Under the pieces are notes generated by a model. It had not been told where the DNA came from. It made no database searches and worked only from the letters and a program-made list of their open reading frames with translations. DNA of 7,480 bases from Pedococcus sp. (lineage in GTDB: Bacteria > Actinomycetota > Actinomycetes > Actinomycetales > Dermatophilaceae): positions 1-7,480 of the forward strand of contig JAICSZ010000094.1 in NCBI GenBank assembly GCA_025936615.1, in the 5' to 3' direction. Positions 1 to 6,541 of this stretch are shown piece by piece. Made by a program: the position numbers and the translations under genes. Each line of letters opens with the position of its first letter. The first letter of the stretch is position 1.

Positions 1-1
1 C

Positions 2-463
2 CCCGCGCAACAGGCCCAGTCCGAGGGACTGCTGAGCCAGGCGCTCGGTCGCCTCATCGCCGTCGCCGAGGCCTACCCCGACCTCAAGGCGAACCAGAAC
101 TTCATGGCCCTGCAGAACGAGCTCACCGCGACCGAGGACCGCATCGCCTCGGCTCGCCGCTACTACAACGCCAACGTCCGTGAGCTGAACACGAAGGTCG
201 AGACGGTGCCGTCCAACATCGTGGCCGGCATGTTCAACATCGGCCGCGCGGAGTACTTCGAGGTGGACGGTGAGGAGCGCGACCCCGTGAAGGTCGACTT
301 CGGGCAGCGCGACGCCACCATCCCACCGCCCAGCGGGTATGCCGGGGGCACGCCAGCCGGCGCCCCGGCGTCACCGCCGCCAGTGGCACCCTCCGCGGCT
401 GAGGCATCCGCCGCTGGGCCGGCACCTGAGGCTGCTGCCCCGCAGCCGCCCACCGAGCCGTAG
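2..463 (+). CDS. lemA: LemA family protein, 3' part (5' end outside window)
   Basis: LemA proteins are small membrane-anchored helical proteins of poorly defined function, with an N-terminal membrane segment and a mostly alpha-helical remainder. The frame is open from base 2 and shows about 153 residues before TAG at 461-463. The family signature is clear: AYPDLKAN then NF, then a helix with TEDRIASARRYYN and VRELN, then VPSNIVAGMF and a YFEV segment. The N-terminal TM segment and first helices (perhaps 80-90 residues) lie upstream of the window. After the core, the last 50 or so residues form a Pro/Ala-rich, probably disordered tail (PPPSGYAGG onward). The stop codon is in the same frame as the next gene, 12 bases before its TTG. 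The family call is safe; the role is not known from sequence. Confidence 0.9.
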   Translation, partial: PAQQAQSEGLLSQALGRLIAVAEAYPDLKANQNFMALQNELTATEDRIASARRYYNANVRELNTKVETVPSNIVAGMFNIGRAEYFEVDGEERDPVKVDFGQRDATIPPPSGYAGGTPAGAPASPPPVAPSAAEASAAGPAPEAAAPQPPTEP

Positions 464-475
464 ACGCGAGCACCC

Positions 476-1369
476 TTGATCCGTTCCGCTGTCGATACCG
501 ACCTGCCGGCGGTACGAGCCGTGGCGGACGCGGCCTTCGACCTCGAGCCGGGTGACCGCGGAGAGCTCGTCGACCTGCTCCACGAGCGGGGCGACGGGAC
601 CCTCGGGGTACGGCTGGTGGCGGAGGAGGACGGGCGGGTGGTCGGCTTCGTCTACGGATCCCTGCGTGGAACCAGGGGTTTCGTCGACGGCTGGGCTGTG
701 GAGCCGGCCTCTCGCCACTGCGGCGTCGGCAGCGAGCTGCTGCGTGGTTGCGAGGGGGCCCTTGCCGCGGCAGGAGCCTCATCCCTGTCGGTCGGCGGGA
801 ACACCTGGTGCTACGCGTGGCCCGGCCTCGACCCGGGCTACACCGCCGCACTGGTGCTGCTGGAGCGGCGCGGCTACTCACGCAGCGACACGCTGCTGAA
901 CATGGACGTTCCGCTGTCGGCATGGCAGCACGGCCTCGCCTCGGATGCCTTGCGCGACAGCGGATCTGACGTCGAGCTGCGGCGTGCGACCGCCGACGAC
1001 ACCGCTGCCCTGGGCGACTTCGCCCGAGACTTCTCCGATGCGTGGGCCGACGAGGCCGCACGCGCCGTGCGGCGAGACCCGCCGACCGCGTTCCTCGCCC
1101 TGCGCGAGGGCCGGGTGGCGGGCTTCGCCTGCCATGGCGTCTACCGCGACGGGTGGTTCGGCCCGACCGGGGTCGACCCGGCGGAGCGCGGCAACGGGCT
1201 CGGCGAGGCGCTGCTGCGGCTGTGCCTCGACGACCTCGCCGCAGCAGGCACCGAGGTCGCGCAGATCAGCTGGATCGGACCGATGGCGTTCTACCACCGC
1301 ACCGTCGGCGCGCGGTGCCGTCGGGTGTTCCTGACGCTCGAGAAGAGCGTCCCCGAGGAGAACTCGTGA
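476..1369 (+). CDS. Tandem-domain GNAT N-acetyltransferase
   Basis: Predicted cytoplasmic acetyl-CoA-dependent acetyltransferase of 297 residues with two GNAT domains. Domain 1 (about 2-150) opens with IRSAVDTDLPAV and carries the acetyl-CoA loop R80-H-C-G83-V-G85. Domain 2 (about 162-290) opens with VELRRATADD and carries R238-G-N-G241-L-G243, followed by a WIGP..FY segment with Y273, the position of the usual GNAT acid/base tyrosine. The TTG start is the only option: an in-frame TAG (461-463) lies just upstream, and the next residues already match a GNAT N-terminus. No good Shine-Dalgarno is visible, so reinitiation after lemA is possible. The gene overlaps the GH20 start by 4 bases (GTGA). 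The neighbour suggests an amino-sugar substrate, as for glucosaminide N-acetyltransferases, but this is inference; antibiotic or small-amine acetylation remains possible. Confidence 0.85.
   Translation: MIRSAVDTDLPAVRAVADAAFDLEPGDRGELVDLLHERGDGTLGVRLVAEEDGRVVGFVYGSLRGTRGFVDGWAVEPASRHCGVGSELLRGCEGALAAAGASSLSVGGNTWCYAWPGLDPGYTAALVLLERRGYSRSDTLLNMDVPLSAWQHGLASDALRDSGSDVELRRATADDTAALGDFARDFSDAWADEAARAVRRDPPTAFLALREGRVAGFACHGVYRDGWFGPTGVDPAERGNGLGEALLRLCLDDLAAAGTEVAQISWIGPMAFYHRTVGARCRRVFLTLEKSVPEENS
1355..1360 (+). promoter_or_regulatory. Shine-Dalgarno fixing the GH20 start
   Basis: GAGGAG lies 5 bases before GTG at 1366, inside the last codons of the acetyltransferase. It supports the GTG as the GH20 start rather than the much longer open frame that begins at 1042, whose first 108 codons are out-of-frame shadow of the acetyltransferase. 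Confidence 0.8.
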
Positions 1370-2937
1370 CCGAGCCCGCACTGGTCCCGGAGCCGGTCGA
1401 GCTCGCGAGCCCGGGTGAGGGGTACCTGCTGACGCCCGACACCGTCGTCGCCTGCGACGGGGAGGCGCGAGAGGTTGCCGGGCTGCTGCGCGAGTACCTC
1501 GCGGTGACCGGCCTGCCGCTCCCGGTCCGGGTGGACGACCGGCCCGGCGGCATCGAGCTCCGGCTGGCGGGCGCCGCTGGCAGCGGGGGCGGCGAGGGCC
1601 AGGAGGGCTACCAGCTCACCAGCGGGCCGGAGGGCGTGCGCATCGAGGCAGGCACGCCGGCCGGCCTGCGCCACGGCGTCCAGACCCTGCGGCAGCTGCT
1701 GCCGCCCGAGGTCTTCGGCACCACCCCTGCCGCCGGAGTGACCTGGGCGGTGCCCGGCGTGCGGGTGGTCGACCAGCCGCGGTTCGCCTGGCGCGGGTCG
1801 CACCTCGACGTCGGCAGGCACTTCATGCCGCTGGACTTCCTGCACCGCTACGTCGAGCTGCTCGCCCAGCACAAGCTCAACCGGCTCCACCTGCACCTCA
1901 CCGAGGACCAGGGGTGGCGGTTCGAGGTGAAGCGCTACCCACGCCTCACGAAGGTCGGTGCCTGGCGCGCCGAGTCCGACCGTGGTCTCGCCGGGACCGG
2001 CGACTACGACGGGACGCCGCACGGCGGGTGGTACTCCCAGGACGAGCTGCGTGAGCTCGCGGCCTTCGCCGACCGGCGTGGGGTGGTCATCGTGCCGGAG
2101 GTCGACCTCCCCGGCCACGTGACCGCCGCGCTCGCTGCCTACCCCGAGCTCGGCGTCGACGGCCAACCGCACGAGGTGGCTCGCGACTGGGGCATCTTCA
2201 CCTCGGTCCTCAACATCGAGGAGTCGACGATGGCCTTCGTCGAGCAGGTCCTCGAGGAGCTGCTCGACGTGTTCCCCTCGCCGTTCATCCACATCGGCGG
2301 CGACGAGTGCCCGACGACTGAGTGGGAGGGCGACCCGCGTGTGGACGAGCGGATGCGCGAGCTGGGGATCGACGACGCCAGCGGGATCCAGCCCTGGTTC
2401 ACGACGCGCATGTGCGCCTTCCTCCTGGAGCGGGGACGCCGACCCGTGGTGTGGGACGAGGCGGCGACGCCGGCGCTCGACCCCCGCGCCGTGGTGATGG
2501 CCTGGCGTGGTTCCGACCGGGGCGCCGATGCCGTGGCGCGCGGCTGGGACGTGGTCATGGCTCCGCAGGAGCGCACCTACTTCGACTGGTATGCCGACGA
2601 CTCACCGGGCCAGCCCGTCGCCCAGCCGTGGGTGACCACCGTGCGCCAGGTGGTCGAGTGGGACCCGGACGTCGAGGCGGTGGATGGTTCCGATGGCCCG
2701 CACGGCAGGGTGCTGGGCACCCAGGGCCAGCTGTGGACCGAGTTCATGCCGACCCCCCAGCGGGTCGAGGAGATGGCCTTCCCACGCCTGTCCGCGCTCG
2801 CCGAGCGCGCGTGGTCGCCGGCGCCGGGAGAAGGCGCGTGGGAGGACTTCGCGGTGCGGCTCGCGGTCCACCAGGGCCGACTCGACGCCCAGGGTGTCCA
2901 CCGGTCGGTGGACAACGGTTCAACCGGGCGGGGCTGA
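1366..2937 (+). CDS. Beta-N-acetylhexosaminidase, glycoside hydrolase family 20
   Basis: Predicted exo-hydrolase removing terminal beta-linked GlcNAc or GalNAc (EC 3.2.1.52), 523 residues. An N-terminal GH20b-type domain (about 1-125) precedes a TIM-barrel catalytic domain (about 135-490). Visible family motifs are W142-R-G then HLDVGRHF, H175-L-H-L-T-E-D181, D247-L-P-G-H251, the catalytic pair in HIGGDE (D313, E314), W363-D-E, W380-R-G, Y405-F-D-W-Y409 and Q-G-Q-L-W457-T-E459. These match the retaining, substrate-assisted mechanism, in which the Asp orients the substrate acetamido group and the Glu is acid/base. There is no signal peptide or TM segment, so it should act in the cytoplasm on imported chito-oligosaccharides, glycans or wall fragments. 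The GTG start overlaps the GNAT stop, implying translational coupling. All key residues are present. Exact substrate is unknown. Confidence 0.95.
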   Translation: MTEPALVPEPVELASPGEGYLLTPDTVVACDGEAREVAGLLREYLAVTGLPLPVRVDDRPGGIELRLAGAAGSGGGEGQEGYQLTSGPEGVRIEAGTPAGLRHGVQTLRQLLPPEVFGTTPAAGVTWAVPGVRVVDQPRFAWRGSHLDVGRHFMPLDFLHRYVELLAQHKLNRLHLHLTEDQGWRFEVKRYPRLTKVGAWRAESDRGLAGTGDYDGTPHGGWYSQDELRELAAFADRRGVVIVPEVDLPGHVTAALAAYPELGVDGQPHEVARDWGIFTSVLNIEESTMAFVEQVLEELLDVFPSPFIHIGGDECPTTEWEGDPRVDERMRELGIDDASGIQPWFTTRMCAFLLERGRRPVVWDEAATPALDPRAVVMAWRGSDRGADAVARGWDVVMAPQERTYFDWYADDSPGQPVAQPWVTTVRQVVEWDPDVEAVDGSDGPHGRVLGTQGQLWTEFMPTPQRVEEMAFPRLSALAERAWSPAPGEGAWEDFAVRLAVHQGRLDAQGVHRSVDNGSTGRG

Positions 2938-2946
2938 CGACCGCCC
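2916..2946 (+). terminator. Possible hairpin terminator at GH20 stop
   Basis: Two adjacent inverted repeats sit at the GH20 end. CGGTT/AACCG (2916-2920/2922-2926) has a 1-base centre. GGGCGG/CCGCCC (2926-2931/2941-2946) has a 9-base loop containing the TGA. No T-run follows, so it is at best a GC-rich, U-tract-less terminator. The first palindrome could instead be an operator for the downstream exporter genes. It does coincide with the only 33-base gap between two gene blocks. Such repeats also arise by chance in 70% GC DNA. Confidence 0.3.
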
Positions 2947-2970
2947 CACCGAGAGCAGCAGGCTTGGGGC

Positions 2971-3858
2971 ATGGACGCACCCATCCACATCTCCGGCCTG
3001 CGCAAGACCTACGGCAGCAGGGCCGCCGTCGACGCCATCGACCTCGACATCCACGACGGTGAGGTGTTCGCCCTGCTCGGTCCCAACGGTGCCGGGAAGA
3101 CGACCACCGTCGAGATCCTCGAGGGCTTCCGCGAGCGCGACGCCGGCGAGGTCACCGTCCTGGGGGAGGACCCGCAGACCGCCGGGCTGCGCTGGCGCAA
3201 CCGGCTCGGGATCGTCCTGCAGTCCTCGACCGGGCTCGACCTGGTCACCCCACGTGAGGCACTCGCCACCACGGCCAAGGTCTACAGCCGGGCCCGCGAC
3301 GTCGACGAGGTCATCGCCGCGGTCGGGCTCTCCGACAAGGCCGACGACCGGATCGGCAGGCTCAGCGGCGGCCAGCGGCGCCGGGTCGACGTCGGCCTCG
3401 GCATCGTGGGCAGCCCCGAGCTGCTGTTCCTCGACGAGCCGACCACCGGCTTCGACCCCCAGGCGAGGCGCGACTTCTGGGACCTGATCAAGTCCCTCGC
3501 GGGCGGCGGCACGACGATCCTGCTCACGACCCACTACCTCGACGAAGCGGAGCACCTGGCGGACCGCGTGGGGGTCATCGCCGCCGGACGCATGCTCGCC
3601 CTGGACACGCCCGCCAACCTCGGTGGCCGAGCCTCGTCACAGGCGACGGTGACGTGGGAGGACGAGGGAGGCACGCGGCATACGGAAAGAACAAGCACAC
3701 CAACGCAACTGGTCGCGCAGCTGGCCAGTCGGCACGGGGGCGAGGTGCCCAAGCTCACGGTGACGAGGCCCTCCCTCGAGGACACCTACCTGTCCCTCAT
3801 CGCACCGCACGTCGACGCCCCGACCGAGGACGTCAAGCTCGAGGAGGCGACGGCGTGA
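2971..3858 (+). CDS. ABC-2 type exporter ATP-binding protein (DrrA-like)
   Basis: Cytoplasmic ATPase of an ABC exporter, 295 residues, powering the permease encoded next. Motifs in order: Walker A G37-P-N-G-A-G-K43-T, Q-loop Q84 (VLQSS), signature L131-S-G-G-Q135, Walker B LLFLD155-E156-P, and H-loop H188 (TTHYLDEA). The D-loop region reads GFDP rather than the commoner GLDP. After about residue 220 comes a C-terminal extension of the type found in daunorubicin-resistance-like (DrrA) and related drug or lipid exporters. The ATG at 2971 has a modest SD (GCAGG, 2958-2962, 8-base spacing). The stop overlaps the permease GTG by 4 bases. Codons for about residues 237-246 are unusually A-rich (see findings). 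Substrate is unknown; drug, peptide or lipid export is plausible from the family and the two-component neighbours. Confidence 0.95.
   Translation: MDAPIHISGLRKTYGSRAAVDAIDLDIHDGEVFALLGPNGAGKTTTVEILEGFRERDAGEVTVLGEDPQTAGLRWRNRLGIVLQSSTGLDLVTPREALATTAKVYSRARDVDEVIAAVGLSDKADDRIGRLSGGQRRRVDVGLGIVGSPELLFLDEPTTGFDPQARRDFWDLIKSLAGGGTTILLTTHYLDEAEHLADRVGVIAAGRMLALDTPANLGGRASSQATVTWEDEGGTRHTERTSTPTQLVAQLASRHGGEVPKLTVTRPSLEDTYLSLIAPHVDAPTEDVKLEEATA
3841..3847 (+). promoter_or_regulatory. Shine-Dalgarno fixing the permease start
   Basis: GAGGAGG lies 7 bases before GTG at 3855, within the last codons of the ATPase. It selects this GTG over the longer in-frame opening from 3654, whose first 67 codons overlap the ATPase in another frame and lack membrane-protein character. 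Confidence 0.8.
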
Positions 3859-4664
3859 ACACGCTCGCGATCGGCTGGGACCGCACGGTCCTGGAGCTGA
3901 AGATGTACTTCCGTGAGAAGGAGGCGGTCTTCTTCTCGTTCGCCTTCCCGATCATCATGCTGGCGATGTTCGCGATGATCTTCAACGACAGCTTCGGGGA
4001 GGGGGACGCGGCAGATGCGGGCGTCAACGCGGCCCGCTTCTTCCTGCCGGGCATGGTCGCGGCGGGAGTGATGCTGACCAGCTTCCAGTCGATGGCGCTC
4101 AGCGTCGCGGTGGAGCGCGACGACGGCACGCTCAAGCGGCTGCGGGCCACGCCGATGCCGCCGGTGTCCTACTTCCTCGGCAAGGTCGGCCTGGTGGCGA
4201 TCACCTCGCTGGCGCAGTTCCTGCTGCTGATCGCGGTGGCACGCTTCGCGTTCGGGGTCCAGCTGCCGGCGGATGCCGGGCGCTGGGTCAGCTTCGTGTG
4301 GGTGTTCCTGCTCGGTGTGGCTTCGGGCACCGTGCTGGGCATCGCCTACTCGTCGCTGGCCACCTCGTCACGCTCGGTCGGTGCCATCGTCATCGCACCG
4401 GCGCTGATCCTGCAGTTCATCTCGGGCGTCTACTTCGCCTTCACCGACCTGCCGGACTGGCTCAAGCAGGTGGCGTCGCTGTTCCCCCTGAAGTGGATCG
4501 CGCAGGGCATGCGGTCAGTGTTCTTCCCCGACAGCTGGCAGACGCAGGAGATGGCGGGAACGTGGGAGCACGGACGAACTGCGATCGTGATCGCGGCTTG
4601 GGCGGTCGCCGGGCTGCTGATCTGCGCCCGGACCTTCCGCTGGACCAAGCGCGGCACGACATGA
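3855..4664 (+). CDS. ABC-2 type exporter permease (DrrB-like)
   Basis: Integral membrane subunit of the exporter, 269 residues, typical of the ABC-2 membrane family (250-280). About six TM segments can be read: 24-44, 62-84, 108-130, 145-166, 176-196 and 240-258. The cytoplasmic stretch E87-R-D-D-G-T-L-K-R-L-R-A-T-P100 between TM2 and TM3 is the hallmark ABC-2 motif that couples to the ATPase. An amphipathic N-terminal helix (WDRTVLELKMYFRE) precedes TM1, and the P-L-K-W segment before the last TM is also usual. The GTG start overlaps the ATPase stop (GTGA) and has a strong SD, so the two subunits should be made together. One permease with one ATPase implies homodimers of each. Only 7 bases separate its stop from the annotated kinase start. 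Substrate cannot be told from sequence. Confidence 0.93.
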   Translation: MNTLAIGWDRTVLELKMYFREKEAVFFSFAFPIIMLAMFAMIFNDSFGEGDAADAGVNAARFFLPGMVAAGVMLTSFQSMALSVAVERDDGTLKRLRATPMPPVSYFLGKVGLVAITSLAQFLLLIAVARFAFGVQLPADAGRWVSFVWVFLLGVASGTVLGIAYSSLATSSRSVGAIVIAPALILQFISGVYFAFTDLPDWLKQVASLFPLKWIAQGMRSVFFPDSWQTQEMAGTWEHGRTAIVIAAWAVAGLLICARTFRWTKRGTT

Positions 4665-4671
4665 TGGTTCC

Positions 4672-5892
4672 GTGAGCGCGACACCCGGGCCGGACTGCCC
4701 TCCGCTGGGGCAGTCCGCGCACGCGCTGGACGAGATGTGGCGCGCCCAGCTGCGCTGGTGGCACGCCCTGTTCGCCGTGCTGGTGGTCACGACAGCGTTG
4801 GTGATGGTCGCGGAGGACAAGCCGTACCTCGCATGGCGACTCGCGATCGTGGTCGGCATCGGTGTCACCTACGCGATCTGGGGGCGCCGCGGCCTGGGCG
4901 AGCGCGCGCCGGTGGCCGGAGTCGTCTACCTCGTGGTGGCCTGGGTGTTGATGGTCGCCCTCATGGCGCTGGACGGCACCGGGACGGCGTGGATCCTCAC
5001 CTTCGGGCTCTTCCCGCAGACCTGGGCGATCCTGCCCCGCAACAAGGCGGCGCTGACGGTCTTCCTCGCCGTGGTCGGGATTGCGCTGGTGCGGATCTGG
5101 CAGAGCCCGCGGACGGTGGACGAGTTCGTCGGCATCGCCATCAGCACCGTCATCATGCTGGTGCTCTCGCTGACCCTCGGGCTGTTCATCGACCGGATCA
5201 TCCGTGAGGCGGACACCCGGGCGACGACCATCGACGAGCTGCGCAGGACCCAGGCGCAGCTCGCAGCGGCCGAGCGTGACCAGGGCGTGGCCGGAGAGCG
5301 CGAGCGCATCTCGCGCGAGATCCACGACACCTTGGCGCAGGGGTTCACCTCGGTGGTCACCCTGGCGCGGGCCACCGAGTCCGCACTCGACCGCGGTGAC
5401 CTCGGGGTGGTTCGCGCGCGCCTGCGGCTCATCGAGCAGACGGCGTCGGACAACCTTTCCGAGGCCAGGCTCATCGTCGCCGAGCTGACCCCCGGTCACC
5501 TCCAGTCGCGCACCCTCTCCGAGGCCCTGCAACGGCTGGTCGACGCGGTGGCCGCGGAGAGCGGCATGACCGGCCGGCTGCGAGTGGAGGGGGACCCGGT
5601 GGTGCTGCCCGCCAACTCGGAGGTGGTGCTCCTGCGCACGGCGCAGGAGGGCCTGGCCAACGTGCGTCGCCACTCCGGGGCGCGGTCCTTCGAGGTGTTC
5701 CTGTCGTATGCCGCCGACGGGCCGGTCGCGATGACCGTCACCGACGACGGGGTCGGGTTCGCCCCGGACGCCGCGTCGCGCGGCTACGGGCTCGACGGCG
5801 CCACTGCCAGGGCGGCCGAGGTGGGCGGTTCCTTCAAGGTGTCGAGCGAGCCGGGAACCGGCGCGCGGCTGCGGGTGGAGGTGCCCCGATGA
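4672..5892 (+). CDS. Sensor histidine kinase, HisKA_3 type, six-TM
   Basis: Membrane-bound histidine kinase of 406 residues (NarL/DesK class), partner of the following regulator. Six hydrophobic segments (about 31-47, 53-70, 78-97, 104-120, 125-142, 150-173) have only short loops, so no extracellular sensor domain is present. A helical linker (177-210) leads to the dimerisation/phosphotransfer box R-E-I-H218-D219-T-L-A-Q223. H218 is the phospho-acceptor, and D219...Q223 matches the DxxxQ phosphatase motif of this class. The ATPase domain has the N-box N330, the G1 box D358-D-G-V-G362-F and the G2 box G371-Y-G-L. The GTG start lacks a clear SD; ATG 4735 (residue 22) is an alternative, since the first 21 residues are non-conserved in style and contain a hairpin. 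The stop overlaps the regulator ATG (ATGA). It probably senses membrane or drug stress and controls the adjacent exporter (inference). Confidence 0.94.
   Translation: MSATPGPDCPPLGQSAHALDEMWRAQLRWWHALFAVLVVTTALVMVAEDKPYLAWRLAIVVGIGVTYAIWGRRGLGERAPVAGVVYLVVAWVLMVALMALDGTGTAWILTFGLFPQTWAILPRNKAALTVFLAVVGIALVRIWQSPRTVDEFVGIAISTVIMLVLSLTLGLFIDRIIREADTRATTIDELRRTQAQLAAAERDQGVAGERERISREIHDTLAQGFTSVVTLARATESALDRGDLGVVRARLRLIEQTASDNLSEARLIVAELTPGHLQSRTLSEALQRLVDAVAAESGMTGRLRVEGDPVVLPANSEVVLLRTAQEGLANVRRHSGARSFEVFLSYAADGPVAMTVTDDGVGFAPDAASRGYGLDGATARAAEVGGSFKVSSEPGTGARLRVEVPR
4691..4717 (+). promoter_or_regulatory. Perfect 10-bp inverted repeat at kinase start
   Basis: CGGACTGCCC (4691-4700) and GGGCAGTCCG (4708-4717) are exact reverse complements around a 7-base loop, giving a very stable RNA hairpin 27 bases after the permease stop. 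No T-run follows. If the kinase starts at GTG 4672 the hairpin is inside codons 7-16 and could damp kinase translation. If it starts at ATG 4735 the hairpin is intergenic and could act as an attenuator or processing site, giving more exporter than kinase. As DNA it could also be a regulator-binding palindrome. Confidence 0.5.
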
Positions 5893-6515
5893 CCTTGCGG
5901 TTGCTGGTGGTCGACGACCACCCTGTGGTGCGCGCCGGGCTCGTCGCGATGCTCTCCGAGCACGATGACTTCGACGTGGTCGGTGAGGCTGCCGATGGTG
6001 CCGAGGCGGTCGCGATGGCTGCCCGGAGCTCGCCTGACGTCGTGCTGATGGACCTGCGGATGCCCGGCATGGACGGGGCGGAGGCGACCGCCAGGCTGAG
6101 GGCCGGCGGTGACGGCCCGGCCGTCCTCGTGCTGACCACGTACGACACCGACGCCGACATCGTTCGCGCCGTGGAGGCCGGTGCGACCGGCTACCTGCTC
6201 AAGGACGCGCCACGCGAGACCCTCGCCGACGCGATCCGGCGGGCGGCACGTGGTGAGACCGTGCTGGCCCCTCCTGTGGTGGCGCGCCTCGCCAGCCGGC
6301 TGCGGACACCGGCGGCGCCGGCGTTGACCGACCGCGAGCTGGGGGTGCTGCGGGAGGTCGCGCGCGGGATGTCCAACGCCGAGGTGGGTCGGGAGCTGCA
6401 CATCGGCGAGGCGACCGTGAAGACGCACCTCCTCCGGGCCTTCGAGAAGCTCGGGGTGGCCGACCGCACGGCAGCCGTCACCGCGGCATACAGGGCCGGC
6501 CTCATCGAGCTCTGA
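5889..6515 (+). CDS. Response regulator, NarL/LuxR family
   Basis: Two-domain DNA-binding response regulator of 208 residues, the usual family length. The receiver domain (about 3-120) has the acidic pair D9-D10, phospho-acceptor D55 (VLMDLRMPG), switch T83/T84, and Y102 then K105 (GYLLKDAP). The C-terminal LuxR-type helix-turn-helix (about 145-206) starts at LTDRELGVL and includes the NAEVGRELHIGEATVKTHL recognition region. The ATG overlaps the kinase stop (ATGA) and has an excellent SD, GGAGGT at 5877-5882, 6 bases upstream. It should be phosphorylated by the upstream kinase and probably regulates the exporter genes, its own operon, or both; this is inferred from gene order. No binding site is proven. 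Every conserved residue is present, so it looks functional. Confidence 0.96.
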   Translation: MTLRLLVVDDHPVVRAGLVAMLSEHDDFDVVGEAADGAEAVAMAARSSPDVVLMDLRMPGMDGAEATARLRAGGDGPAVLVLTTYDTDADIVRAVEAGATGYLLKDAPRETLADAIRRAARGETVLAPPVVARLASRLRTPAAPALTDRELGVLREVARGMSNAEVGRELHIGEATVKTHLLRAFEKLGVADRTAAVTAAYRAGLIEL

Positions 6516-6541
6516 CCCGGACGTGCGGCAGGATCGGCAAC

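Noticed and set aside
430..447. GGCTGC/GCAGCC hairpin before the lemA stop, possible terminator
   Set aside because: Only 6 bp, inside the Pro/Ala-rich coding tail where GC-rich repeats are expected, with no T-run after it.
1042..1365. N-terminal extension of the GH20 frame
   Set aside because: The Arg/Pro-rich residues overlap the second GNAT domain out of frame; GTG 1366 has a good Shine-Dalgarno and a sensible N-terminus.
1291..2292. 333-codon open frame on the minus strand opposite the GH20 gene
   Set aside because: The plus strand carries unmistakable GH20 motifs there; the minus translation is a codon-bias shadow.
4462..5673. 403-codon open frame on the minus strand opposite the kinase
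   Set aside because: It is antisense to a kinase with every catalytic motif intact; its Arg/His/Gly-rich translation has no domain, as expected for shadows in high-GC DNA.
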